The notes under the pieces were generated by a model. It did not search any database, was not told the origin of the DNA, and saw nothing but the letters and a program-made list of their open reading frames with translations. Shown piece after piece: positions 31,546 through 43,079 of a DNA stretch of 64,000 nt; position 1 is the first letter of the stretch, and each line of letters opens with the position of its first letter. Source of the DNA: Eledone cirrhosa (lineage: Eukaryota; Mollusca; Cephalopoda; Octopoda; Eledonidae); the NCBI GenBank assembly GCA_964016885.1, contig OZ024742.1, positions 120,160,870 to 120,224,869 on the forward strand, read 5' to 3'. Both the position numbers and the translations under genes were made by a program.

Positions 31546-31854
31546 CTCATGTAAGCATTTCTTCAATGGGTTCAACAAAAGCACCCTCATCTTCTGCACA
31601 AAAATATTTTATCTTTTTGTATACTACTTTTGTTTTTAGGATTAAGTAGGATTAAGAGTCTATCGAGCAGGAACTCTTGGTAGCAATCCTATATTTCTGT
31701 GTCCACCCACATATTGACATATTGACTGGGATTCCTTCCTCCATTCTATACACTTTGTAAAACAACACAGTAATGTGTATATCTTAAGGAATCAAATTGT
31801 TTCATTTCTTATTTTTTTAAAAGATTTCTAACAGAGCTGGCTTTGTGTGTTTTT

Positions 31855-32260
31855 CTATTTCTTTTCTACTCCTCAGTTTCATCCTCAATGGGAGGGGTGG
31901 TACTCCTCTTAAAGTAAGAACTTCAGCATCTTTCACTACTATCTCAGGTGCCTCAACATTGTCAAATCCAGGAACCGAGGATGAAGCAGATTTTCCTTAG
32001 AAATGGACCTGATGGTATGAGTTGATGGTGCTCCAAAAAGAGTAGCTCCAGGTATTTGCTTACTATTTGGCCTTTTTTTCAGCCCCTCAGGAAAGGGAGT
32101 TCCCAAATGGCTTTTGCTGCCGCAAGTGTAGCAAATGCACTTATTGCCTTGTCCCATCAGTCTTATTGCTTCTGACTCTGCACATATTGCAGGACAACGT
32201 TCTGGAATGGTCTTATGGTACTAAAGGGTCAAGAATACTTGCAAATCCATAAACTGACTT
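31855..32260 (-). pseudogene. Frameshifted pseudogene of an unidentified protein
   Basis: On the minus strand, protein-like sequence passes through several frames: ILDPLVP near 32225, DKAISAFATLAAAKAIWELP (32140-32082), PFPEGLKKRPNSKQIPGATL and FGAPSTHTIRSISKENLLHP (ending near 31985), then SVPGFDNVEAPEIVVKDAEV and LTLRGVPPLPLRMKLRSRKE (to about 31870). The composition is not like an RT or transposase, and I do not recognise it. Frame changes without introns suggest a processed pseudogene or an old coding relic. More decayed sequence may continue to about 32600 on the same strand (EVLSEIWTKILSMEKGKAHR at about 32540-32480). Confidence 0.45.
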
Positions 32261-32599
32261 TTTCTGACCACATACCATTTCTCATTACTTTGGCACTTAT
32301 TAAATACCTACATTGCTTAACAAAGGCAACTATGACCTAGAGGTCAATATCATTTGCTATGTCTCTCACTTATCTTTATGATATGCTGATTCATATACTG
32401 GGGTAAAAGCTTATAAGTGGAAGTTATGTGCACTATTTCTGCTTTTCTCTTCACTTCCTCTTTATTCCCTAAAGTTAGGTCCTATGAGCTTTGCCCTTTT
32501 CCATACTTAAAATCTTAGTCCAGATTTCTGATAGTACCTCCTTAGAATTATTTTGTGAAAGGATAGAAACACTTCCCTCCCTTTATGAGACAAATTTAA

Positions 32600-33600
32600 A
32601 TCAGTTTTATCTGTGCCTAATTCTAAAGTAGAATCTAAATGTAAAAGACTGCAGAAGTAGATCTTGGATGACTACTAGATAAGAGTTTTTTGTAGAATGA
32701 AGAAAACAATATGAAGAATATATTAATATAAATAGTAACTGTGGTGCAGTCATTCTAGCCAACATAATAGAAATGTAAATTATATGAGTGTCTACACACA
32801 CACACACACACACACAATATGACTGAAATATTATATTGAACAGATATAGTTCTGTTTGTTTATATAATATAGAATTATTCTTGTAATAACAGAAAGCTTA
32901 GCTGCAATCAATGTAAAAGTAACTATATATTTGAAAAATAGTCAATTTTCTTGCATGAAAGAAACCAAACAAATAAATGTAAAAACAAAAGAAATTAAAT
33001 AAACATAGAAACACTGATTAAATAGTAGTGACTGCCAAAGAAAGAAATCTAGTGTGAGTCTTATCCAATTTATCAAAGAAAACTAAACAAATTCTGACCC
33101 TACCCAACACGCAAAATAAAAACAAAATTCTCGACATATTATTTATGAACAAGTGTGACCCGACCCTATCGTTAAGAATGATGACAGTTTTATTAATTAT
33201 AGAGGATACTATATCTGTTCAAAATGATAGTGGAACTAGTGATAAATTTCTTACCTAAAGACATCACAGTCTGTATTCAATAGTAAAATATTACCAATAA
33301 TTCATAACTGTAGCATGCTACCAGCTGAAAAATTATGGATTTTATAAAAATGATAGATTTTTTACCTACATCATCTTTTAATGAACCACTTCAAAAAGAT
33401 AGACAGGAGTTGGGAAGAAGAGAAAGAGTATATAGCAAAGTTTATGAAGATCGTCCCCAATCCACTGATCCTCCTCCTCTTTTACCACTACTACAGCAGT
33501 TTCTGTTTCTCTAAACTTCTTCTTGAGTCATTCCTCTTTCAAAGGTGAAACATTCATTTTGCCTTTTCTAATGGATAGAATATATGCAGTTCCCCCTATC
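32600..33600. other. No recognised gene; (CA)n at 32794-32815
   Basis: AT-rich. A pyrimidine-rich part lies near 33450-33530. Confidence 0.4.
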
Positions 33601-33614
33601 TACATAAACATCCA

Positions 33615-33830
33615 CAGCAGTGATGTTGTCCAAAGGAAAGGCAATGGTTGATACAGCTTGGCAACAGTTACATTGCAACTCATTTCTAAAGTTGAGTGAA
33701 CTGAAGCAACATGAAATAAAGTGTCATGCTCAAGGACACAATGTATCACTTTGTCTGTGAATCAAACTCACAACCTCCTGGTTACAAACCCAATGCTCTA
33801 ACCACTAAGCCATGTGCCTTCACACCTAGC
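33615..33830 (-). mobile_element. tRNA-derived SINE
   Basis: Minus strand: TGAAGGCACATGGCTTAGTG and TTAGAGCATTGGG (A-box side), AGGTTGTGAGTTTGATTCAC (B box), TTGAGCATGACACTTTATTTCATG, then GCCATTGCC..CCTTTGGACAAC. Very close to 7290-7620. Confidence 0.75.
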
Positions 33831-34156
33831 AGTATATCATCACTGACACATAATTCAGATACCTCTATCATCATCATCATCATATATAATGGGCCTCACC
33901 TCAAAAATCCACACAGAACTAACTCTTTGCTCAAACTTTTATCCCTAGACTTTGCTCACTGCTCATATTTTCTCTGACAAAAATCAACTTGCAAAAGCTC
34001 AAGCTGAACATTTGCCACATAAACTTCATGAAACTAGGAGGCTACTGGCTCACTTCTTTGACTAAAATAAAAACAAACCTATAGTATAATAAATATCAAT
34101 CACACATGAATGTTACAATCAGACAAAAAACTGGCCCCCAACATGTATATTTAGAA

Positions 34157-34207
34157 TTCATGGAAGTCAAAAATATGTGTGTGTGTGTGTGCGCGCGCAC
34201 ACACATG
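34157..34207. repeat. (TG)n(CG)n(CA)n compound microsatellite
   Basis: TGTGTGTGTG then GCGCGCGC then ACACACACA: a self-complementary alternating purine-pyrimidine tract with Z-DNA-forming character. Confidence 0.85.
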
Positions 34208-34539
34208 TTGAAATGTTCTAAATCTTCTAAAATGCTTTAATTCTTGCCAGAGGTCAGCCTTCTCTGACAACGCAATCTGTCTCTGTATATGTGCATGGGT
34301 GTATATATAAGCACACATGCACAAGGTGGATGACAGCTGTGGGACATAGACAAATAAAACTGGTTGTTAAACATGCTTGTAAAAGTAGATGCAGACACTC
34401 ACACATACATATAGCTCTTTGTTAAAGTAAATGCAGACACACACAGGTACCCACACATGTCTGTGTTTAATAGCTCAATGAAAAAGAGATCAACGAAATA
34501 AGTAACAAACTTTTAAAAAATTTAACTCCAGCTGTTGTG

Positions 34540-35790
34540 ACCAGCTTATCGAGTTCCTTGAAGACATTACCCGGATCACTGACAGCGGCTCATGGGTGGA
34601 TGTTGTTTACCTTGTCTTCGCTTAGTCTTTTAATTCTGTGCCACACCAAAGACTTATGGTGAAACTATCTGCAATGGGTGTGAAGGATGATCTTTTTAAC
34701 TGGTTGAAATCCTTCATTCTCAGCCGAAAAGAGGTAGTCACGGTTATAGGACAGCATTCTTCACCATATGAGATGTCATCTGGTGTACCACAGGGATCTG
34801 TTCTTGGTCCCCTTTTGTTTGTTGCATACATTAATGACATAGATGCCAACTTAACGAATGCCACGGTACTGAAATATGCAGATGACATCAAGCTGTACCT
34901 TAAAATCAAAAGGATAGATCCTGAAATCTATAACTCTTTCCTACAATCAGACCTGGAGACAAGTGTACCACCATGCATTTTGGGAGGAAAAATCCAGCGT
35001 CCATATACTCCCTCCACAACACTGATATCAAGAAATCCTTGTGAACGTGACCTGGGCATTACTGTCAGCAGCGATTTGCGTTGGACAAAGCACATCTCTA
35101 AGATTGGCAAGAAGGCCGCGGGTGTCTTGGCATAACTCAGCAAGACCTTTGTTAGCCGCTCTCCAGCCATCTATTTAAAGCTGTATACAGCTATGGTACG
35201 ACCACACTTGGAATTCGCATTATCAGTCTTGCTCAAACCATTGACCTCCTGGAAACTGTTCAGAGACGTGCAACCAAGCGCATACCCTCCATCAGACACC
35301 TACCATACTCTGAACGCCTTGCTTCCTTGGGCATGGATTCATTGAAGCTCCGATGTCTGGCAATGGACTTGGTAAACACCCACAAAGTTATTAACTATCT
35401 CACCAACAACAACCCTGAGCACCTTTTTGAACTCCATGTGTCTAACACACGTGGACATGCCTACAAAGTCAGAAAACTGCACAGCTCCCATGACTTTCGG
35501 AAACATTTTTTCACGCTTAGAGTTGCTGAAGGATGGAACAAACTGCCTGCGTCAGTTGTTAGCTGCCGAGACACTGCATCCTTTAAAACCCTCATGCTCC
35601 CCGAAATTAGCCAAAACTACACCTGATGTCCCCCTTCCATACACATGCACACATGTGTATATCATAACTCATGCTCTGTTCATTTTCCTGACGTTTGGAC
35701 ATTACCCTATGTACTATACATACACTTTTGATGAGTTGTAGTGCACCTGAGCACTGTACACAATATTTTCATTATTATTATTATAAAGTG
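34540..35790 (+). pseudogene. Jockey/CR1-like LINE relic with RT and 3' end
   Basis: In shifting frames: QLIEFLEDITRITDSGSWVD (34545-34600), NSVPHQRLMVKLSAMGVKDD, LFNWLKSFILSRKEVVTVIG, GVPQGSVLGPLLFVAYINDI (RT motif B region, 34786-34845) and KYADDIKLYL (catalytic YADD, 34875-34886). An internal deletion of the segment after YADD is apparent, because SVPPCILGGKI follows directly. Then ERDLGITVSSDLRWTKHISK, a frameshift near 35135-35220, and RHLPYSERLASLGMDSLKLR to WNKLPASVV (open 35327-35626). The (ATT)n at 35770-35784 is a typical LINE tail. The endonuclease is missing. The Asp of motif A is lost at the stop in VYLVFA*. Confidence 0.85.
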
Positions 35791-35850
35791 GTGCCCCAGC
35801 ATAGCTACAACCAATGATTGAAACCAGTAAAAGATTAAAAGAATTACAAG
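35788..35850 (+). repeat. SINE 3' end fragment
   Basis: GTGGTGCCCCAGCATAGCTACAACCAATGATTGAAACC then AGTAAAAGATTAAAAG matches the 3' end seen at 29813-29862. Confidence 0.65.
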
Positions 35851-36380
35851 AAATTTATAAATTTTTCACACAACATTTTTAGAAGTGTTGTACTATAGTC
35901 AATATCAAGAATCTTAACCAAAACATTGAATATAACATCAGAATAACCTCAGTATATGAATCAACTAGGTTACACATGAAAACAAAAATGAAGGAGTAGC
36001 AGCTGTATATGTGTTTAATAAATTGTGAATATGACTCTCTCAATATGTCATCATATATATTTGAACACAATTCTCATCAGTTCAACAATTATTTTCTTTA
36101 AAAATGATAGTTTCAATGAAAGAAAAGATTTGTACAGGTAAATAATTAAATACAAACTGACACTTGAATTTAAAATAAATAGAGTGGATATATATAAAAT
36201 GTGATTTATTTAATCCATTTTCAAGGTTCTTTTGCATGTTTACTGAAGCAATAAAGACTTAAGAAGTGGTAAATTGTAGACATTAAGAACATTAAAGTGT
36301 TTAAGTCTATATGAAGAGCTATTAACGAGGCCATTCTTATGTATATTAAGAAGACTTTTCAGCTTCAATGACTAAAACAT
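35851..36380. other. No recognised gene
   Basis: AT-rich. Confidence 0.45.
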
Positions 36381-36384
36381 ACAT

Positions 36385-37275
36385 CATCATCATTATCGTT
36401 TAACGTCTATCTTCCATGCTAGCATGGGTTTAGACGGGAATTGTCCCATGTGAGGCAAGATTGGTCGTCTTGCTCGTATAGGACTGTCTGGCAGGTTTTC
36501 TACGGCTGGATGCCCTTCCTAACGCCAACCACGTTTACAGTGTAGACTGGGAGGTTTTTACCGTGTTACCTACACGGCCACATTACAGCGTGGACTGTGT
36601 GTTTTTTTGTCGTGACACCTACACGACCTCATTTATTTAGGACTGAATGTTGTGGTACCAACATAGCTTTACAGAGAAAGGGATGGTGTAGATGGGGGGG
36701 GGGGGGTATTTTTGGTTAGGAGGTGCCTACTGACTGTAGGTTTCGCTTTGTACTTAAGCAAGGCGGGTCTTCTGTGTTACTGCGTAGTGCCAAAGATCTC
36801 GGTCCAGTGACTTTGTCTTGGCGAGGTACAAGTGTGTAAGGTCTGAATTTATCAAATCGTCCCAGGTTTTTCTGGGTCTGCCTACTCCGTAGCTTCCATC
36901 TACTTTGATCGCCCTGCACTGTTTTATACAGCTGTCGTCTTTCATGCGCATCACGTGACCATACCAACGTAGTCTTCTCTCGAGTAAACAGCATCTGATC
37001 CCTCTTATTCCTAATTTCTCACTTAGTTCATTTATGCTTTGCCGTTCACGTATATTACTATTACACATTCAACGGAGCATGCAAGCTTCATTCCTCTCCA
37101 GTCTGCGCAGATCCTCTGCACACAATGCCCATGTCTCAATGCCATGTAACATTGCTGTTCGTATGCAGGCATCATACAGTCTGCCTTTCATTTTTAGGGA
37201 GAAACCTTTAGCGGCCAATAGTGGTATAAGCTCTCTGAACTTTTTTCATCCCGTTCTGACTCTAGCTACTGTACA
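36385..37275 (-). pseudogene. 5'-truncated LINE copy C: RT C-terminus plus 3' tail
   Basis: On the minus strand the coding begins near 37270 (TVARVRTGWKKFRELIPLLA) and continues AKGFSLKMKGRLYDACIRT, with one stop or frameshift near 37068-37075 (R/* at the junction to MCNSNIRERQSINELSEKLG), then RRLRWYGHVMRM and LAKTKSLDRDLWHYAVTQKT, ending at 36752-36754. The tail runs to (ATC)n at 36384-36395 through GGCTGGATGCCCTTCCTAAC. More diverged from copies A and B than they are from each other. It lies head-to-head with copy D (38600-39585). Confidence 0.85.
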
Positions 37276-37625
37276 ATATAAAATAACTGATTAACTAGCA
37301 GAAACAAATTTTTTTTTTTTTTTGCTGATCTTCATTTATTAAGAGCAAGACTAAACGTCACCCCATGGAATTCTTTCTGACTAATCTCAAGGTACCTTAT
37401 TTATAGAGGGAGTAAAAATGGGCTGAATATGATGTTTATGACTTTCTTACTAAAAATTGAAATTAAATAATGACTTTAAATGTTTTAGCTTTTATTTTAT
37501 GGGTCACTTTGTTTGTTGTTGTTGCTTAGCTGTAGGTGAACCTTCGGGTAGACCTATAATCGAACTCCTAAAAAAGACTATCACAACTTTTTAGGAGTAT
37601 GTAGGAAAATAGCCAGTAGAATCTT
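37276..37625. other. No recognised gene
   Basis: T-run 37309-37323; a short inverted repeat CTCCTAAAAAAG/CTTTTTAGGAG at 37565-37598. Confidence 0.45.
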
Positions 37626-38165
37626 TCCTCAGCAGATGAAGGAACCCTGTAGAGATATCCTTGTTGTCTTGTCATTTTATCAGTATTCTTAACCCTCAAC
37701 ATCCTGTACCACATGAAACCGCATTATCAATGCATTTTTTAAAAGTATAAAACAATATTATGATTGTAACGAAGGCTTTATTTAAGACAATGGAGTGTGA
37801 TTTGAGGAGATTTGGTTATTACTTTTAACAGATCAAGGAGCCCTGTAAAGACGCCCTTGTTGGCTTGTCATTTTATCAGTATTATTAACTCTTAATATTC
37901 TGAACCTTATGAAACAGCATTAGCAAGGCATTCTTCAAAAATATAAAACACTATAACTGCATCACATAAAAAATAAAAAATAAAAAATAAAAAATAAAAA
38001 ATAAAAAATAAAAAATAAAAAATAAAAAATAAAAAATAAAAAATAAAAAATAAAAAATAAAAAATAAAAAATAAAAAATATAAAAAATAACAAAAATAAA
38101 TTTTTTTTAGTTTACTATGAACTTTCACAAACATTTGAATTAACAAACCTATTTTTAGATTTTTC
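37626..38165. mobile_element. Partly duplicated TTAA-type MITE containing a heptamer array
   Basis: Two direct copies, offset by about 195 bp, share CAGATxAAGGAxCCCTGTAxAGAxxxCCTTGTTGxCTTGTCATTTTATCAGTATT and the MITE start TTAACxCTxAAxATxCTGxACC..ATGAAAC. The second copy contains the (TAAAAAA)n array and then TTTTTAGATTTTTCTGCTAAA. A third, cleaner copy in the opposite orientation is at 59700-59892. Confidence 0.6.
37967..38090. repeat. (TAAAAAA)n heptamer array, about 16 units
   Basis: Strict 7-bp period over about 115 bp, then degenerating. It sits where the MITE family has A-rich sequence. Confidence 0.97.
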
Positions 38166-38342
38166 TGCTAAAACTGTACATGCTGTTAATGTGGGTATTA
38201 CAATGAAAATAGTTACCTATATACGAGGAGATTTTACAAAAAAAAAAAAAAAAAAATGTTCCACAGGCATTGAATAAAAGAAAATAAAACAATGCACATA
38301 TTATGTAGTTTTCCACTATAAGAAAGAAATAGAGAAAGAGTT

Positions 38343-38454
38343 AGACATTTTGGACAATTGGTGCTTCAAGTGGAAAGGAAAGAGAAACAAATATTCCTTC
38401 CAAAATATATTTTCTCTCTCCTTTCCTGTTGAAGAACCATTGTCCAAAATTGTT
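38343..38454. repeat. Foldback (inverted repeat) of about 110 bp
   Basis: ACATTTTGGACAATTGGTGC.. pairs with ..GAACCATTGTCCAAAATTG. The inner arms GGAAAGGAAAGAGAAAC and TTTCTCTCTCCTTTCC also pair. It may be a small MITE; I saw no clear target duplication. Confidence 0.65.
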
Positions 38455-38599
38455 TGGCTCAATTACTGGGCTTTTTTTTCTTCACAGTGAAAAATAAAAA
38501 AAAATAAAAACCAAACTAGTGTACTTTTGCATTTTGTTGTTGTTGCTGTTGTTGTTGTTGTTGTTCCTGAGATCTTTTCACTACATTACCACTGCTGAC

Positions 38600-39538
38600 A
38601 GACTATCAGATTACAGTAAATATATTATTGAAGAGAATATATTGAGTACAGTAGCTAGAGTCAGAACTGGATGGAAAAAGTTCAGAGAGCTTATACCACT
38701 ATTAGCCACTAAAGGGTTCTCCCTAAAAATGAAAGGCAGGTTGTATGATGCCTGCATACGAACAGCAATGTTGCATGGCAGTGAGACCTGGGCATTGTAT
38801 GCAGAGGATATACGCAGACTAGAGAGGAACGAAGCTTGCATACTCCGCTGGATGTGTAATAGTAAGATACGTGAACGGCAAAGCATAAGCGAACTAAGGA
38901 AAAAATTAGAAATAAGAGGGATCAGATGTTGTTTACTCAAGAGAAGGCTACGTTGGTATGGTCACGTGATGCGCATGAAAGACGACAGCTGTATAACAAA
39001 GTGCAGGGCAATAAAGATAGACGGTAGCTACGGAGTAGGCAGACCCAGAAAAACCTGGGACGAGCTGATAAATTCCGACCTCACACACTTACACCTCTCC
39101 AAGACAATGTCACTGGACCGAGACCTTTGGCGGTACTCAGTAATAGAGAAGACCCGCCTTACCTAAATACAAAGTAAAACCTACTACAGTCAGTAGGCAT
39201 CTCTAACAAAATTCACCCCCGTCCCACCACCCCCACCCCATCCACACCGCCCCTTTCAATGTAAAGTGTTATGTTGGTGCCACAACATCCAGGCCGAAAC
39301 AAATGAGATCGTGTAGGTGTCACGACAAAAAAACACACAGTCCACGCTGTAATGTGGTCGTGTAGGCAACACGGTAAAAACCTCCCAGCCCCACATTGTA
39401 AATGTGGTTGGTGTTAGGAAGGGCATCCAGCTGTAGAAAACCCGCCAGACAGTCCTATGCAAGCAAGACAATCACTCTTGCCTCAAGTGGGAAAACTCCC
39501 GTCCAAACTCATGCAAGCGTGGAACACGGATGTTAAAC

Positions 39539-39580
<42 letters not shown>

Positions 39581-39585
39581 ATTGA
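38600..39585 (+). pseudogene. 5'-truncated LINE copy D: RT C-terminus plus 3' tail
   Basis: The longest of the four related copies. It opens with RLSDYSKYIIEENILSTVAR (from about 38600), then TGWKKFRELIPLLATKGFSL, KGRLYDACIRTAMLHGSETW, ALYAEDIRRLERNEACILRW, RRLRWYGHVMRM and RDLWRYSVIEKTRLT, ending at TAA 39164-39166. The frame is intact to the stop. The Leu-rich N-terminus translated from (GTT)n at 38537-38563 is not part of the protein. The tail has CACGACAAAAAAACACACAG, GGTTGGTGTTAGGAAGGGCA and (GAT)n at 39540-39580. Confidence 0.85.
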
Positions 39586-39589
39586 AGAC

Positions 39590-40990
39590 CAAGGTTTGAG
39601 GTCTGGGTGTCTAGATATGCCATTTACATAGAAAAAAAACATGTATGCTCAAGTAAATGTTTCATGGGGAATTAGCAATTAACAGTTGCAAGCAGGGTTG
39701 CCTGTATCAAAGATGCCCCAAACCTAATGCTGCTCCAGTTTCTATAATACAAGACTATTTATATTAAAATATTTATATTTGTCTAAATAAAGCCCCATCC
39801 ATTATAATATTACATAGGAACCTCAGTTAAGTTATTCTCCATACACTAGCATAATAATTAGAAAGTTACTAAATACCTCCAAATTCTTATTTTCAAAATT
39901 ATTTGAAAATGATAGGCAACGCCTTTAATACAGAAATACAGACAGAAACAGGGTTAAATTAAAGACGTTGCCGAAAAATAGGCTCACATGATGTCTTAAC
40001 CAGCAAAGAAGTGAACTTTTAAGAATGACCACTGACAGCAGTTACCTGTATACACTAGAGTGACAGCTATGGCAACAATGTCCACAGGTAAATGTACAAA
40101 ACATCATCTTCCTCAGATTCTCAGGGATGTCAGAAATTTACAAAACTACTAATTCTAGAATCAATTACAAGTTTCATTAAAATTTCAAATGACTAGGAAG
40201 CTGATTTAACTGAATAGCTATTTCTATTTATTTTCAGCTTAACCAGTAGTAGGTTTCATGTAAAATTAGTATATTTTGCTTTAATATCATATCATCTGCA
40301 TAAATTGAGTTTATTTTTATATATACTTTTGAAAACTAAATATTCATTAAAAAAGATAATGTTGTGTGTCAAAAATACTTATGCCAATCAGGTAGTTAGT
40401 TATTAATAGATCTACTAGAATATGATGTGGCTTTCAGGAAGAAGCCAATACAGATTCTACATGGCTTAGTCTTCTGTTAATAAAAAACGATCGTGATAAT
40501 ATACTTCATTTTACTTGATTAATTTTTTTTTCTATTTTTAAAACCTATTTTCTATTCAGATTTTTTAGCTGAATATACAATGATTTTTCACAAAAGCAAT
40601 TATAATTTCAAAATAAGGAAATTTGAGAATATAATATGAAAAAATAAATCAGTCTATTAATATTTAAAATTCTTCCTTATCGACTGAGATATAATGCTTT
40701 ACAAATATCCTAGGAAATAGCACAAAATATAAATTATGATCTATAGGACAAGCTGTTAATATTATTGGTGATATTCTAAATATGCAAAAGAAGAAAATAT
40801 CTGAGTAGATAAATTATTGGAATACCTGCTCATGGTGTCAGTTCATATTTGCTGCAGGTATAATTGTTAGATTCTCTAGGAATCATTCCTATAAAAATGG
40901 CTTCATTCATTCAGGTGCAAATTTATCTTACTCTCTTACCATCACAAATTCCAGGGTTGACAACTGGATTATGATTTCCTAATATTATTC
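39590..40990. other. No recognised gene
   Basis: AT-rich sequence without identifiable repeats. Confidence 0.45.
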
Positions 40991-40995
40991 TAAGG

Positions 40996-41190
40996 GTGGT
41001 GGATTAGCAGTATCGGTAGAGGGTCGGACGCCATGCTTTGCAGCAAAGAGTTACAGCCCTTTATGGTCCGAGTTCAAATCCCGCCGAGGTTAACTTTGTC
41101 TTTCATCCTTACGGGGTCAATAAAATAAAGCACGAGTTATGCACTAGGGTAATTGCTGGTCTTGTGCCAAAAGTAGAAACAATTATTATT
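40996..41190 (+). mobile_element. Full-length tRNA-derived SINE
   Basis: GGTGGATTAGCAGTATCGGT and AGAGGGTCGGACGCC (A-box region), GTCCGAGTTCAAATCCCGCC (B box), GAGGTTAACTTTGTCTTTCA, CCTTACGGGGTCAATAAAAT and the 3' end CTTGTGCCAAAAGTAGAAAC then AATTATTATT. This is the best head of the family in the window and useful as the reference for the truncated copies. A tRNA origin is clear from the internal Pol III promoter; which tRNA is not decided here. Confidence 0.9.
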
Positions 41191-41414
41191 TTAACACCTT
41201 ACCAACTTTTATAACAGAAACTAGTAAAACTATAAGGGGTTAACACTTTTGTGATCACATTTCTCACAAGAGAAGATATTCTCTATATAACTTTAAAAAA
41301 ATAAAACTTTATCAAAATAAACTTTTCCCATATATTAAACTAGAGCATCTCTCTCCCCCTCTCTGCATGCACACACATACACAAAGTAAAACTTATATGC
41401 ATATGTATGAATTT

Positions 41415-41632
41415 ATAAACATATCTAAAGTAGTTGTGTAGACATCATGACAAAAAGCACCCAGTACATACTGTAAATGAGGTTGGCATTAGGAAGGACA
41501 TCCAGCTGTAGAAACCAAGCCAGAATCAATTCTTTATGAGCAAGTCATGCTCACCTGATCTGGCATTACTCACAAGGAAACTTGTGTAACGTATGCTAAG
41601 CATGGAAAAATGGACGTTAAACGGTGATGGTG
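41415..41632 (-). repeat. LINE-tail fragment
   Basis: GTAGTTGTGTAGACATCATGACAAAAAGCACCC, GGTTGGCATTAGGAAGGACATCCAGC, then GCTAAGCATGG and GGACGTTAAACGGTGATGG. One module only. Confidence 0.7.
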
Positions 41633-41650
41633 TACATATACAAGTGTAGA

Positions 41651-41653
<3 letters not shown>

Positions 41654-41690
<37 letters not shown>
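41654..41690. repeat. (GA)n microsatellite
   Basis: About 18 GA units just after the LINE-tail fragment. Confidence 0.95.
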
Positions 41691-41694
<4 letters not shown>

Positions 41695-41973
41695 ACTATA
41701 TAGAGATTGATGGAGAAAGAAAAACAGTATTTTGTATCACAAGCATGTTTTAGAGTATTTCTGAATTGTTTAATCTTTGTGTTTCTTCCTTATCCAACTC
41801 CACTATAACTTTCATGAATCTTCCATGTTTTATCTGATGGGGCAATGGACACACAAACCTTTGTCTGTGTATCATACTGGGATGAATCTGCATCTCTGCT
41901 AAATTTTGTTAAGAATTGTTCAGAAATGGCGATGTTTCAAAACAAATAGTCAAGCTTTCATGCTTATGATATA

Positions 41974-42015
41974 ACCCCCCCCCCCCCACACACACACACA
42001 CACTCACACACACAC
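41974..42015. repeat. C-run followed by (CA)n
   Basis: CCCCCCCCCCCC then CACACACACACA with one interruption. Confidence 0.9.
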
Positions 42016-42019
42016 TGAC

Positions 42020-43075
42020 TCATACCAGTGCAGTAACAACTAACATAATATAAGCTTGAAGGAAATACTTCAATAGTAGCTAGTTCAGAAAATTTGGATA
42101 GTTAAGTAAAAATAAAGACAAAATAATGAAAGCAATGACAAAAACATAAAATTTATTTTTTATATTTCGCAATGTTTTTACGTGGGGGAGGAGCAATGGC
42201 TGCAAGCTATAAAGTGTTTATAGGAAGCAGAAATAGAGAAGAACCAAATCTGAATGTAACTTTGATGCTTTAATTCAAACTAATCCTATTTATGGCTGTC
42301 AGGAGAATTCTTACGATACTACAAAACAATAAACAATCGAAAATATCAAAGAAATGAACTGAAAAATTCAGGCCTACTCAGCTGCAATACTGTTTAAATA
42401 TATTTTCCCAATCTAAATCCTTCTCTGAAGCCATTTTCCTAATTAATCTGAAGGTTAAAATATAAAACAGATATAAAAGATAAATGTAACTATTAGCATT
42501 TTTAAGTGTAATGAAGTTTGGGTTAAGTGGCATCAAATAAACAAAAAGTAATTAAATAAAAAGTAAAAATGTAGCCATCTACAGTGGATGAGGAGGAGTT
42601 GTACTTGTAGATATTTGCAGTGGTTGAGAGTTTATTGATTAGTCAAATGTCTAAATGCAACTAATAATTGGAATTAATCTAAATATTATTCAACTATGAA
42701 TTGTCAACATTCTCTGATGAAATCATGAAATTATTTAAAGGAAAGGGAGCTTAAGTTGTTTGCTTGATAGTCATTATTGCTGAGCTAATAATCAGAGTCA
42801 AGCTTGCTTTCATAACACTGGAGAAGGGAACTTTCTATTATAACTATCAATAAAATAGTAGTATTAAAAAATATATTTCTAGTTAGAACAGCAGCTATAT
42901 CTTTTTGCAGGGTCTCTGAGACTGGGGAGAAAAATGGAGGACAAAGTGATATTTAGACTACAGAGATATGACTTAGAATACTTCCTATAGGGTTACTTCC
43001 ACTAACAGCAGCCAATGGCCAGGTGGTGATGGGTGATGGTAGACAAGCATACAGATAAAATTTACACCCACAAAT
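42020..43075. other. No recognised gene
   Basis: AT-rich; nothing that I can support. Confidence 0.45.
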
Positions 43076-43079
43076 AGGA

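Noticed and set aside
34638..35135. Active reverse transcriptase gene
   Set aside because: The upstream motif A region is broken by a stop, the part after YADD is deleted, and a frameshift precedes the C-terminal portion.
37967..38090. Interstitial telomeric repeat
   Set aside because: The 7-bp unit TAAAAAA has no G-rich telomere-like character (molluscan telomeres are TTAGGG).
38519..38600. Leu-rich N-terminus as a signal peptide of the 215-residue open frame
   Set aside because: It is translated from (GTT)n and unrelated upstream sequence; the LINE homology starts only near 38600.
41010..41085. Functional tRNA gene
   Set aside because: It is the head of a full-length SINE ending in AAAGTAGAAACAATT; the cloverleaf is not closed.
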